Positions 35,243 to 43,494 of a DNA stretch of 48,095 nt are shown piece by piece. The notes beneath the pieces are model-generated. The model saw only the letters and a list, made by a program, of their open reading frames with translations, made no database searches and was not told the origin of the DNA. The DNA comes from Silicimonas sp. (GTDB taxonomy: Bacteria > Pseudomonadota > Alphaproteobacteria > Rhodobacterales > Rhodobacteraceae): the NCBI GenBank assembly GCA_022820365.1, contig JAJEFO010000056.1:1-48095 (forward strand). Direction: 5' to 3'. Made by a program: the position numbers and the translations under genes. Numbering within the stretch: position 1 is the first letter of the stretch; every line of letters begins with the position of its first letter.

Positions 35243-35586
35243 CGCTCACTTCTTTGCACATAAGTACCGGCCTCGGCCTCGTAAAGAGAATAAGTATTCT
35301 TGTTATATTTCGGCCCTGCACAGTCAAGTGATTTCAAGTCGCGCACTTCCGCAGGTAGCGATGGACCGTTGTTAAGGGCTTCTTTGCTGCTGGAAGATCG
35401 GTACGCCCAGTATCAATCGAAGCAACGCCAAGACTGCCTATTCCGCACAAGTGCTTGCACCATTCGGGTCACGCCGCTGGCGATCGTTCGCCTTCTTGGA
35501 TCGTATGCCCGGGCGAGCAAGTTCGAATTAGACAACGAAACGCAAGTATTCAGCACTGGCTTTGGCTGCGTCACGTTGGTGAATCG
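35243..35586. other. Gap holding the GMC promoter; otherwise no gene seen
   Basis: 344 bp between the GMC start and the Rieske ferredoxin stop. The first 100 bp hold the GMC promoter region with TTGACT (minus strand, 35322-35327) and the operator. The remainder shows no recognisable coding sequence or repeat. Confidence 0.5.
35287..35300. promoter_or_regulatory. TetR-type operator site 3, AGAAT-N4-ATTCT
   Basis: AGAATAAGTATTCT, 45 bp upstream of the GMC start codon. It has the same arms and 4-base spacing as the two sites in the tetR/sulfotransferase promoter 5.4 kb away. Confidence 0.6.
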
Positions 35587-35898
35587 CTATGGAATCTCGA
35601 CGTGGACCCTGCCGTCCGCGACACGGGCCGGATAAGTACTCAACGCTTCACAGGCAGGCGACCTGATCGCGGTGCCCGTCCGGACATCGAACTGGCCGTT
35701 GTGCTTGGGGCATTCGATCGTGTGGTCGATCACCAACCCGTCGGCAAGATGCACCCTTTCGTGCGTACAAAGGCCATCTGTGCAATAGACCTCTTCGCCC
35801 GATATCCGGTAGACCGCGTAGGTTCGTCCCTCGTGGTCCAACCGAACCAAATCCTCTTCTTCGATGTCAACAAGTGCGCAGGCATCTATCCAAGGCAT
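35587..35898 (-). CDS. Rieske-type [2Fe-2S] ferredoxin (MocE-like)
   Basis: A 103-aa single Rieske domain. C44-T-H46 and C63-P-K-H66 give the C-x-H-x16-C-x2-H cluster motif. The start MPWIDACAL has GGAG nearby and lies 14 bp after the stop of the membrane desaturase, its likely electron acceptor. The pair resembles MocE with MocD of rhizobial rhizopine catabolism, where they are thought to carry out oxidative O-demethylation. No dedicated ferredoxin reductase is visible in the window. Confidence 0.92.
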   Translation of the reverse strand: MPWIDACALVDIEEEDLVRLDHEGRTYAVYRISGEEVYCTDGLCTHERVHLADGLVIDHTIECPKHNGQFDVRTGTAIRSPACEALSTYPARVADGRVHVEIP

Positions 35899-35912
35899 CA
35901 CGTTCTCCGGCG

Positions 35913-36995
35913 TCAGGCGGTCTTGATCGACCGAACGGGCTCCCATACACCCGCCCCTTCGGGCAGTTGAGGGCGAATGAAGTGATGCGGGTCGCGAAGC
36001 TGCCGCAGCACACAGGGGATGATCTCGGACCAAGCGTTCCAGAGTGATGGGTTGGGCGCGGGCAGGTCGTGTTTCACCGCCTCGCGCAGCTTGGGCAAGG
36101 CGTGATAGGGCACCATCGGATACATGTGATGCTCGATATGATAGTTCATGTTCCAGTAGATGAAGCGCAGGATCGGGTTCATGAGCACAGTGCGTGAATT
36201 GATGCGGTAGTCGAGCACGTCTTCCGCCAGTCCGAGGTGCTGGGGAAGCCCCATCACGAGCAATAGCCAGATCCCGTAGGCCCGGGGCAGCCCGATGATC
36301 ATGAGTGGCAGGAGCGACCACGTCCAGAGAGAAACCAAGGCCACAAGAACGTAGATCGCGATGTGGATGCGGCCGACACGAATGGCCTTGACGCGTTCGG
36401 ATTCGGGGATGAGGTCGGCCTCGTCCAGCGGAAGGATCCCCGCGGCGTTTCGGGCCAAGGCAGCAAGGCTTTGCGGTACGGCAACGATCCCGAACAGGTT
36501 GAGACAGAGTACGATCAGCTGCGGTGGTCGCATGCCCGCGATTTCCGGGTCCCTGCCCACGATGATCGTATCGGTGTGATGGCGAGCGTGAGACCAGCGC
36601 CAAACCACAGAGTTTCGCATCAATAGAAAGCTTGCGAATTCATGGACGGCGTCGTTCTTCCACCGGGTCTTGAAAGCCGTACCGTGGCCGCATTCATGCC
36701 AGCGGCTGTCGGCAGCCGAGGCATAGAAGACGCCGTAGACGAAAAAGAACGGCAGCGCCCACCAGCTTCCCCAAAGAAGGATGCCACCCGCGCCGCTGCC
36801 GACCAGCACGACAACCCAGATCGCGATATCGCGCGTCGCCGGCCAATCCGTGCGTTTCATCAAGGACTTCAGGACCTTTCGGTCAACCGGGGTCCGATAC
36901 CAATCTGCGCCCGCAAGGCCCTTGTCGAACGCATTCTGCCGCTCCGGACCGGTCAGGGAATAGTCCCGCTCCATCGGAAACGTTATCAATCTCAT
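35913..36995 (-). CDS. Membrane fatty-acid-desaturase-family di-iron oxygenase (MocD-like)
   Basis: A 360-aa integral membrane enzyme. Three histidine boxes bind the di-iron centre: H100-ECG-H104, H136-AR-HH140 and H286-IE-HH290; QH253 is an extra conserved His. Several hydrophobic stretches lie between the boxes. The family desaturates or hydroxylates; in this setting hydroxylation or O-demethylation of a small methylated polyol or sugar is more likely than lipid desaturation. The ATG at 36995, 16 bp after the PanB-like stop, was chosen over an in-frame TTG at 37028 that overlaps it. Confidence 0.88.
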   Translation of the reverse strand: MRLITFPMERDYSLTGPERQNAFDKGLAGADWYRTPVDRKVLKSLMKRTDWPATRDIAIWVVVLVGSGAGGILLWGSWWALPFFFVYGVFYASAADSRWHECGHGTAFKTRWKNDAVHEFASFLLMRNSVVWRWSHARHHTDTIIVGRDPEIAGMRPPQLIVLCLNLFGIVAVPQSLAALARNAAGILPLDEADLIPESERVKAIRVGRIHIAIYVLVALVSLWTWSLLPLMIIGLPRAYGIWLLLVMGLPQHLGLAEDVLDYRINSRTVLMNPILRFIYWNMNYHIEHHMYPMVPYHALPKLREAVKHDLPAPNPSLWNAWSEIIPCVLRQLRDPHHFIRPQLPEGAGVWEPVRSIKTA

Positions 36996-37011
36996 CGGGT
37001 CCAAGGTTCGG

Positions 37012-37800
37012 CTAACTCCAGTTTTCAAGTGCAGTTTCGAACTTGTTCAACTCTTCGTCGGAGATCTGGACCAGCTCGCTCTCGTCCGGAAACGACCCCG
37101 AAGCCACATCGCGCCTGAAGTCGGAAAACGCCGCCACGCGGTCCTGTTGCAGTCGCGCGTACTCGGCCCGGAAGTCCCTGTAGACCCGGGCATGACGGGG
37201 CACGTGACCTTCGGTTTCGCCAAGGACATCGACCGAAAACAGGTACTGGACATCGCAACCCGCCCCCGAACCCATGGAAATCACGACGAGAGACGTCCGC
37301 CGGGAAATCGCCGCCGCGACCGCTGGCGGCACAATTTCGATCTCGACCGCAAAGGCGCCCGCGTCCTGATAGCGTCGGGCGTCGTTCAGAATGGCGAGAG
37401 CATCATCTGCCGTTTTGCCGCGTGCCGCGTAGCCGGTCCATCGGGCCTTTTGCGGCATGAAGCCGATGTGGCCGACAACAGGAATCGCCTCTTTCGCCAT
37501 GGCTTCGATCACGTTGTAGTGCATCGGACTATAGACACTGTCGGCTCCAGCCTCCATTGCCTCGAAGGCCGCGCGCTTGGCCTCATCGGCATTGGCGTGT
37601 TCGCCGTAGATCAAGCCGAACGTGAAATGCGTGTTCGGGGCGGCAGCGCGGAAGTCGTCGCGGGCATGCTTGCGGCCTGATACGATGATCTCGATCCCGG
37701 CGGCCTCGGCAGCAGCGGCATGCTCAACCGAGGCCACGTTGAGTTCGGTAAGCTGACCCTTTCCCTTGTGGTCGATCAGGTCCTTGACCGTCATCTTCAT
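37012..37800 (-). CDS. PanB-like protein (ketopantoate hydroxymethyltransferase fold), atypical active site
   Basis: A 262-aa TIM-barrel protein aligning with PanB through NADEAKRAAFEAMEAGADSV, GHIGFMPQ and VEIEIVPPAVA. His of GHIG and Glu of VEIEI correspond to E. coli H136 and E181. The metal ligands D45 (motif GDS) and D84 (ADLPF) and the substrate Lys112 fall at SGRKH, FGLIYG and DSVYSP here, so they are not conserved. It sits by ATGA overlap after LacI, inside a sugar operon, far from pantothenate genes. A changed one-carbon or aldol reaction is inferred. Confidence 0.8.
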   Translation of the reverse strand: MKMTVKDLIDHKGKGQLTELNVASVEHAAAAEAAGIEIIVSGRKHARDDFRAAAPNTHFTFGLIYGEHANADEAKRAAFEAMEAGADSVYSPMHYNVIEAMAKEAIPVVGHIGFMPQKARWTGYAARGKTADDALAILNDARRYQDAGAFAVEIEIVPPAVAAAISRRTSLVVISMGSGAGCDVQYLFSVDVLGETEGHVPRHARVYRDFRAEYARLQQDRVAAFSDFRRDVASGSFPDESELVQISDEELNKFETALENWS

Positions 37801-38837
37801 TCTACGCGCCCTCCGGCCCGTGGCAAGTCGGTGCCACGCAGGATCAATTCCGCGTCGATCAATTGCTGATGGGGTCCGGCATCGCCGTTGAGCTTCGCGA
37901 CCATCATGCGCCCCAGCCGCATCCCAAGCGCGTCGAGATCCTGGCGAAACGTCGTAAGACCCAATCCGACATGCGCTGCCACGGGCACGTCATCGCAGCC
38001 GATCAACGCCATGTCCGGACCAGGCCGGAGCCCGAACTGGCGCATGGCCTCCATTGCCGAAAGGGCAATCACGTCGTTGCCGCAAAAGATCGCGGTCGGA
38101 CCGACACCGCGCGTAATCAGCTCGGTCACGGCATCCGCGCCGGTCTTTCGCGACAGGTAACATTCAATTTCGAGCGCGGGATCGTGGCCAATGCCATGCG
38201 CCTCCAGCGCATCACGGTAGCCGTGCAGGGCATGCTTTGAATAGGTGTACCTGAGCGGAGTCATCAGATGTGCGATGCGGGTATGACCAAGCCGAATCAG
38301 CCGTTCGGTGGCCTGATACCCGATCTTGTAGTGATCCACGTCGACCCAGTCGTGATCGGACTTATCCGTTCGTCCGACGGTCACGAATGGAAAGCCGCGC
38401 GCCTGCAGCCATTCGACCCGCTCGTCCTCGGGCCGGGTTCGCCCGAACAGAAGCCCGTCGCAGCGGCCTCGTTCAACAGAATTGCGAATGATCTCAAACT
38501 CGGTCTCATACTCCCGCGCCATGACAATCTGAAGCGCATAGCCTCGGGCCTGCAGCGAAAGTTCAACGCCGTCGAGCAGGATCAGGAAGAACGGGTCAAC
38601 AAACTTTGTCCAGGGCTTCGAGACCATGAAGGTCACTGTATTGGTCTGCTTCGATCGAAGGCTCGACGCAGCAAAACTCGCACGGTAGCCAAGTTGCTCT
38701 GCAACGGCTTCGACCTTGCGACGGGTTTCGAGCTTGACGTCTGAGTATCCGTTGAGCGCGCGGCTGACGGTCGAGACCGAAAGACCGGTCTGTTCGGCCA
38801 CATCCCTGATCCCCAATCTTCTGGCGGGTTCGCCCAT
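37797..38837 (-). CDS. LacI-family transcriptional regulator
   Basis: A 346-aa regulator. The helix-turn-helix is at residues 8-27 (LGIRDVAEQTGLSVSTVSRA, then LNG), the hinge around 48-60, then a periplasmic-binding-protein-like effector domain with DGLLFGRTRPED, IFCGNDVIALSAMEAM and LIGCDDVPVA. It is sandwiched by overlaps between the GH13 gene (1 bp, TGATG) and the PanB-like gene (4 bp). Two AAAAACGTTTTT-core palindromes in the GH13/transporter promoter are its likely operators, giving control of both arms of the module. Confidence 0.93.
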   Translation of the reverse strand: MGEPARRLGIRDVAEQTGLSVSTVSRALNGYSDVKLETRRKVEAVAEQLGYRASFAASSLRSKQTNTVTFMVSKPWTKFVDPFFLILLDGVELSLQARGYALQIVMAREYETEFEIIRNSVERGRCDGLLFGRTRPEDERVEWLQARGFPFVTVGRTDKSDHDWVDVDHYKIGYQATERLIRLGHTRIAHLMTPLRYTYSKHALHGYRDALEAHGIGHDPALEIECYLSRKTGADAVTELITRGVGPTAIFCGNDVIALSAMEAMRQFGLRPGPDMALIGCDDVPVAAHVGLGLTTFRQDLDALGMRLGRMMVAKLNGDAGPHQQLIDAELILRGTDLPRAGGRVE

Positions 38838-40414
38838 CAGCTTTCCTCTGCGATCACATGGCCATGCGCAGGCAACGCGGCCTCACGAAGTTCGCCCGAA
38901 ATCAAGTTCATTCGGTCGTGCCACGGAACACTCCGGGGAGAGCCCGAGAAATTGAACGCGCACATGACCCTTTGTTCCTTGTGAACGCGAAAAAAGACAA
39001 GCCAGTCCTTCTCGTGCTCAGTCGGTTCGAACGATCCGTATCGCAGGGCCGCGTTTGCGCGGCGCAGCGCAATCAGCGCGCGGCAGTTTTCCAGGATCGA
39101 CCCGCCCAACCCGTCCTGCCGAGCAACCGAAAGCGCAGCATGGGACGGTTCGCAGGGCAGCCATGTGCACGCATTCTTCGAGAACCCGAGTTGATCCGTA
39201 TCGTCCCAAGGAAAGGGCGTGCGCGCACCGTCGCGTCCTCGATCGTACGGCCAGAACCGGATGCCTTCGGGGTCCTGGATCGCTTCACGCGGCACGCGTG
39301 AGTGCGGCAACCCCAGTTCTTCCCCTTGGTAGAGGATGACGGTGCCGCGAAGACAAAGCAGAAGTGCGTGCAGCATCGTCACCCTTGCCGGATTGCCCTC
39401 GGCGCCCCATCGGCTGGCCACTCGGAAGACATCGTGGTTTGAAAGCGCCCATGTTGGCCAGCCGTGACCTTCGCCTGCCTCCAGTACCGTGGACGCGATG
39501 GCCGATCCGTTCAACTCGGGGGCAAGCAGGGCGAAACTGTAGGCCGTATGCAGCCTGTCAGATGCCGTGTACTCGGACATGCGCTCGACCTGCCAGTCGC
39601 ACGAGATTTCGGCCAGGAGCATCCGGTCCCCGGCGACATCGCGCATGCGTTCGAGAAACGGCAGGGTTTCCGGCCGCGAACGGTCATAAAGACGTTGCTG
39701 CATGTAATACGGATTGGCGGGCACCTCGTCGGTTTCGGCCGCAGGGTTATCCCGCAGCGCAGGGTCGTGCATGAAGAAGTTGGCGACGTCCAGCCGCAGA
39801 CCGTCGACACCCAGGCCGAACCAGAAATTCATGATGTCAAGGACCTCGTCCTGCACGTCCGCGTTGTGCAGGTTCAGATCGGGCTGCTCGATCAGGAAAT
39901 TGTGCAGATAGTACTGACGCCGTTCGGGCGCCCATTCCCATGCGACGCCGCCAAACCGTGCGAGCCAGTTATTGGGCAGACCGCCGTCGGCTTTCGCATC
40001 GGCCCAGACATACCAGTCCGCCTTTTCGTTGTCCTTGCCTGAGCGGCTTTCGACAAACCACGGATGCTTGTGCGAACTGTGGGAATAGACTTGGTCGATG
40101 ACGACCCGTAGCCCCAAGCCATGCGCCGCCTGCACAACCTCGCGGAAGTCTTCCAGCGTTCCAAATCGCGGATCGACCTGTCGGTAGTCGGAAACATCGT
40201 AGCCCGAATCGTGCATCGGCGAGGGAAAGAACGGCGTGATCCAGATCGCGTCGACCCCTAGCCCCGCGAGATAGTCCATCCGGCTCAGAAGCCCTCTCAG
40301 GTCACCCTCGCCGTCGTCATCGGAATCCATGAAGCTGCGCAGGTAAACTTCGTAAATGCAGGCCCCTCGCCACCACTCTGTGTGCTCTTCACGGCGTTCA
40401 GTCGTCACGGTCAT
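38837..40414 (-). CDS. Glycoside hydrolase family 13 alpha-glucosidase
   Basis: A 525-aa cytoplasmic alpha-amylase-superfamily enzyme of the oligo-1,6-glucosidase/alpha-glucosidase type. Nucleophile D209 is in GLRLDVANF, acid/base E269 in LLAEISCD, and the third carboxylate D328 in LSNHDVF. The region DLRGLLSRMDYLAGLGVDAIW is the usual start of the barrel. An ATG at 40432 lies upstream of the predicted transcription start, so it was rejected. A GTG two codons downstream (40408) has better GGAG spacing and is the main alternative. It hydrolyses an alpha-glucoside imported by the divergent transporter. Confidence 0.92.
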   Translation of the reverse strand: MTVTTERREEHTEWWRGACIYEVYLRSFMDSDDDGEGDLRGLLSRMDYLAGLGVDAIWITPFFPSPMHDSGYDVSDYRQVDPRFGTLEDFREVVQAAHGLGLRVVIDQVYSHSSHKHPWFVESRSGKDNEKADWYVWADAKADGGLPNNWLARFGGVAWEWAPERRQYYLHNFLIEQPDLNLHNADVQDEVLDIMNFWFGLGVDGLRLDVANFFMHDPALRDNPAAETDEVPANPYYMQQRLYDRSRPETLPFLERMRDVAGDRMLLAEISCDWQVERMSEYTASDRLHTAYSFALLAPELNGSAIASTVLEAGEGHGWPTWALSNHDVFRVASRWGAEGNPARVTMLHALLLCLRGTVILYQGEELGLPHSRVPREAIQDPEGIRFWPYDRGRDGARTPFPWDDTDQLGFSKNACTWLPCEPSHAALSVARQDGLGGSILENCRALIALRRANAALRYGSFEPTEHEKDWLVFFRVHKEQRVMCAFNFSGSPRSVPWHDRMNLISGELREAALPAHGHVIAEES

Positions 40415-40432
40415 CTCCGGTAATGCCACCAT

Positions 40433-40461
40433 ATTCAAAAACGTTTTTGGAAAACGGTCAA
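40433..40461 (-). promoter_or_regulatory. Promoter of the GH13-LacI-PanB-like operon
   Basis: Minus-strand TTGACC (40456-40461), an exact 17-bp spacer and TTGAAT (40433-40438). The spacer is filled by a LacI-type palindrome, an arrangement that blocks polymerase directly. Confidence 0.6.
40436..40449. promoter_or_regulatory. LacI operator 1, CAAAAACGTTTTTG
   Basis: A perfect 14-bp palindrome with the central CG usual for LacI/PurR-type sites, between the -35 and -10 boxes of the GH13 promoter. An overlapping CGTTTT-N3-AAAACG repeat continues to 40456. Confidence 0.75.
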
Positions 40462-40550
40462 GAATTCCGCAGGAAATTTGCCGATTCCGGGGCCAGAATC
40501 GCAAAAAACCTTGACCAGACGGCACAAGTTCGCAACTCTGCCGCATGAAG

Positions 40551-40568
40551 CCCAAAAACGTTTTTGGG
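40551..40568. promoter_or_regulatory. LacI operator 2, CCCAAAAACGTTTTTGGG
   Basis: A perfect 18-bp palindrome 33 bp upstream of the sugar-binding-protein ATG. It shares a 14-bp core with operator 1, 115 bp away, close enough for looping between two bound dimers. Confidence 0.75.
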
Positions 40569-40601
40569 TTTTCTGACGCAAAGAGCTTCAGGGAGGGAAA
40601 C

Positions 40602-41585
40602 ATGCGTAAGTTCCGTAATTCAGTACTTCTGGCCGTTTCTGGCCTTGCGATGAGTATCGGGACAGCCTGGGCAGGTGACTGGTGTTCAGGACAAACGATT
40701 CGGCTGTTCTCGGGTGGCCCGGCCGGCGGTGCATTCAACTCGATCATTGATCGCGGCGCGATGCAGGCCGCAGAAGACACAGGCGCAAATGTCCAAATCA
40801 TCTATTCGGATTGGGACTTCGACAAGATGGTCACACAACTGCGCGAGGCGATCAGCCAGGCGCCCGACGGCATCGCAATGATGGGACACCCGGGAGATGA
40901 CGCGATCATGCCATTGGCGGCTGAAGCCGCTGCCGCAGGAATCCCGATGATGTACATGAACGTGGACGTGCCGAAGGTGCGTGCGGCCTTCGGGTCGGGA
41001 TACGTTGGAGCCACACTGTATCAGCAGGGACGGAACCTAGGCGCCGAGACCCTGCGTCTTGCCGGCGACAGGCTGCAGCCTGGCGACACAGCAATCGTCA
41101 TGAGCCGGTGGGAAAGCGAAAACCGCGCTCAGCGTGAACTCGGCCTCGTGGAGGTGCTGGAAGAGTTCGGCATGAAGGTCATCAAGCTGCAAGAGGCCGA
41201 AGGCGCTTCTGCCGACCAGATGCTGCAGATCCCGGTTCTGACCTCGACCCTGCTCGCCAACCCCGACACCAAGCTCATCGGCTATCCCGGGGGCCCGTGG
41301 CTGGCTGCGGCACCGGTGTTCATGGATGCAGTTGGCAAAGGTCCCGGCGACATCATGGCGGTTGGCTTCGACCTTGGTCAGGGCGTCATGACCGCGTTCG
41401 ACGGCGGCTACGTGACGGTGACAGCGGACCAGCAGCCCTACCAGCAGGGATACCTTCCGGTTCTGTCGCTCTGCCAGCAGCTGGTCTACAAGCTTGGACC
41501 GCTTAACGTGGACACCGGCGCTGGCTTCGTGACGGCGGACAACTACAAAGATGTGGTTGCCCTCGCCGAGCAGGGCGTCCGTTAG
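40602..41585 (+). CDS. Sugar ABC transporter substrate-binding protein (RbsB/FrcB type)
   Basis: A 327-aa periplasmic protein with signal peptide MRKFRNSVLLAVSGLAMSIG ending at TAWAG, then a type I binding-protein fold (QIIYSDWDFDKMVTQLREAI, MMGHPGDDAIMPLAAEAAAA, GIPMMYMNVDVP). A strong GGGAGGGAAAC precedes the ATG. It heads the plus-strand arm. The family takes monosaccharides, polyols and small glycosides. With GH13 and GH31 enzymes in the cytoplasm, the ligand is probably an intact alpha-glycoside. Confidence 0.92.
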   Translation: MRKFRNSVLLAVSGLAMSIGTAWAGDWCSGQTIRLFSGGPAGGAFNSIIDRGAMQAAEDTGANVQIIYSDWDFDKMVTQLREAISQAPDGIAMMGHPGDDAIMPLAAEAAAAGIPMMYMNVDVPKVRAAFGSGYVGATLYQQGRNLGAETLRLAGDRLQPGDTAIVMSRWESENRAQRELGLVEVLEEFGMKVIKLQEAEGASADQMLQIPVLTSTLLANPDTKLIGYPGGPWLAAAPVFMDAVGKGPGDIMAVGFDLGQGVMTAFDGGYVTVTADQQPYQQGYLPVLSLCQQLVYKLGPLNVDTGAGFVTADNYKDVVALAEQGVR

Positions 41586-41597
41586 TCCTAGATTTCA

Positions 41598-41630
41598 CCC
41601 GGGCCGGCCGATTCTTGACTCCGGCCCGGG
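41598..41630. other. Perfect 10-bp hairpin after the sugar-binding-protein gene
   Basis: Arms CCCGGGCCGG (41598-41607) and CCGGCCCGGG (41621-41630) around a 13-base loop, between the binding-protein and ATPase genes. There is no T-run. As with the TAXI binding protein, it likely stabilises the binding-protein message or attenuates downstream genes. Confidence 0.6.
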
Positions 41631-41658
41631 GCCGGACATTCCAATCCGGAGCACGCTT

Positions 41659-42450
41659 ATGTCCGCGGCATCAGAGCCGGTCGTCGAACTGCGCAACATC
41701 GTCAAGCGATTTGGATCGGTCGAAGCCTTGTCAGGCGTCACGATGACCGTCCGCCACGGCGAGGTTCTGGGGCTGCTGGGAGACAATGGTGCGGGAAAGT
41801 CAACACTAATCAAGACCCTGGCCGGTGTGCACGACCCCGACGAGGGCGAAATCATCGTGAAAGGCGAGATTCGCAAGCCCTGGACACCCGCGGCGGCGCG
41901 CGACGCAGGCATAGAGACGGTTTTCCAGGATCGCGCGCTGGCACCGCAGCATTCCATTGTGACCAATATCTTCATGGGGCGCGAGATCACGAACTCCCTC
42001 GGTCTTCTGCGGGTGCAAATGCAGATCGACGAAGCCAACAGGCTGATGCGCGAAATCGGTTTCACCTCGAAGGTATTCAACCCGGAAAGCACAGTTGGGA
42101 CGCTTTCGGGGGGTGAGCGGCAGGGGGTGGCGATTGCCCGAGCGCTCTACAATCAGGCGGATGTGATCGTGCTGGATGAACCGACGACAGCACTTTCGCT
42201 GACCGAGACCCAGAAGGTCTTCCGTTTCGTGGAGGCGGTCAAGTCTTCAGGCCGGACCGTGGTTTTCATCGGGCACAACATCCATCACGTCTGGGACATT
42301 GCCGACCGGTTTTTCGTCATTGACCGCGGGACAGAAGCCTTCGAAGGCGCCAAGTCCTCTTTCACCGGTGCCGATCACCTGATCGAGATGATGCACCAAC
42401 TCGCAGAAACCGGCAGCGCGGACACGAGTTCGCTTTTGGAGCCGGCGTGA
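41659..42450 (+). CDS. Sugar ABC transporter ATP-binding protein (FrcA-like, single domain)
   Basis: A 263-aa ATPase with Walker A GDNGAGKS, signature LSGGERQGVAIARAL and Walker B VIVLDEPTTAL. Most ribose-class sugar ATPases are twice this length with two ABC domains; this one has a single domain like FrcA of the Sinorhizobium fructose system, and so works as a homodimer. The ATG was placed at MSAASEP, as upstream sequence in frame is non-homologous and includes the hairpin. Confidence 0.92.
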   Translation: MSAASEPVVELRNIVKRFGSVEALSGVTMTVRHGEVLGLLGDNGAGKSTLIKTLAGVHDPDEGEIIVKGEIRKPWTPAAARDAGIETVFQDRALAPQHSIVTNIFMGREITNSLGLLRVQMQIDEANRLMREIGFTSKVFNPESTVGTLSGGERQGVAIARALYNQADVIVLDEPTTALSLTETQKVFRFVEAVKSSGRTVVFIGHNIHHVWDIADRFFVIDRGTEAFEGAKSSFTGADHLIEMMHQLAETGSADTSSLLEPA

Positions 42451-42452
42451 GG

Positions 42453-43493
42453 ATGAACACCGTGAATGACGCGACAAACAATGCCAATTCAGAGGATCAC
42501 CGCACCGAGCAATCCCAATGGACGCTCTTTTACCGCAAGAATGGCCGCGCGCTGAACGCATTCCTGGCCCTTGTCCTGGTTTGGGTCTTTTTCGCGGTGA
42601 ACAACCCGACGCTTTTTCTGAACCCGCTGTACTACAATGCTTTCCTGTTTTCGGTTCCGGCAACGATTTTTCTGACCACCTCTTTGGTCTTTGTCATCGT
42701 TTCGGGCGAGCTTGATCTGGCATTTCCGTCGGTCGTTGGTGCCGCCGGCGGAGTGTTCATGTACTCCGTCGTACTCGGAGTGCCCGTGATACCTGCGTTC
42801 CTACTGACTATGGGCTTCGGAGCGCTGATCGGTCTTGGCATCGGATTGATCGTTGTCTACGGGCGCATTTCGTCGCTTGTCGCAACGCTGGGGCTCAACT
42901 TCTTCATCCTCGGCATCGTCAACCTGCTCGCTCAAGGTCGGACCATCTCTGCGCCCGAGGCGATGAACAGCTTTGGATACACGCTTTTCGTCGGCAAATG
43001 GCACTTGTTCGACACGACGCTAAGGGTGCCGAACCACTTCATTTGGTCGCTGGTCTGGGTGGCATTCTGCTATGTGCTCTTCAAATATCACCGGTTCGGC
43101 AACCGTGTGCAGCTTGTCGGTGACAATACCGACAGCGCCCGTGAAATGGGCATCAACATCGAGCGCATTCGCGTCAGCGTCTTTATCGTATCCGGTGTCG
43201 CCGCGGCGATCACAGGTGCATTGCTCGTACAGATGGCGAACATGGTCTGGTTCCCGACCAGCGGAAAGGCATATCTGCTGATCGCGCTCGCGGCACTCTT
43301 TGTCGGCGGCACACCGACCTGGGGCGGTGTCGGCACGATCTTTGGTGCGTTCTTTGGAGCGATGACCGTCACGCTGATCCCGTCCGGCGCGGTCGGCGCG
43401 GGTTTTGCCGGCTATTGGACAGACTTCATATTCGGACTCGTCATCATCCTGACCATGATCGCGCACCGATTTTCGGGCGCGCGGGTCCGATGA
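42453..43493 (+). CDS. Sugar ABC transporter permease (FrcC/RbsC type)
   Basis: A 346-aa membrane protein with eight to ten spans. The cytoplasmic N-terminal tail is polar, and the first span is AFLALVLVWVFFAVNNPTLF. Family blocks FVIVSGELDLAFPSVVG and FGNRVQLVGDNTDSAREMGI are present. ATG 42453 lies 3 bp after the ATPase stop; a GTG at 42447 overlapping that stop is an alternative. It completes a one-binding-protein, one-ATPase, one-permease importer. Confidence 0.93.
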   Translation: MNTVNDATNNANSEDHRTEQSQWTLFYRKNGRALNAFLALVLVWVFFAVNNPTLFLNPLYYNAFLFSVPATIFLTTSLVFVIVSGELDLAFPSVVGAAGGVFMYSVVLGVPVIPAFLLTMGFGALIGLGIGLIVVYGRISSLVATLGLNFFILGIVNLLAQGRTISAPEAMNSFGYTLFVGKWHLFDTTLRVPNHFIWSLVWVAFCYVLFKYHRFGNRVQLVGDNTDSAREMGINIERIRVSVFIVSGVAAAITGALLVQMANMVWFPTSGKAYLLIALAALFVGGTPTWGGVGTIFGAFFGAMTVTLIPSGAVGAGFAGYWTDFIFGLVIILTMIAHRFSGARVR

Positions 43494-43494
43494 C

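Noticed and set aside
35913-36995. Ordinary lipid desaturase
   Set aside because: Coupled Rieske ferredoxin and sugar-operon context favour a small-molecule oxygenase, though lipid action is not excluded by sequence.
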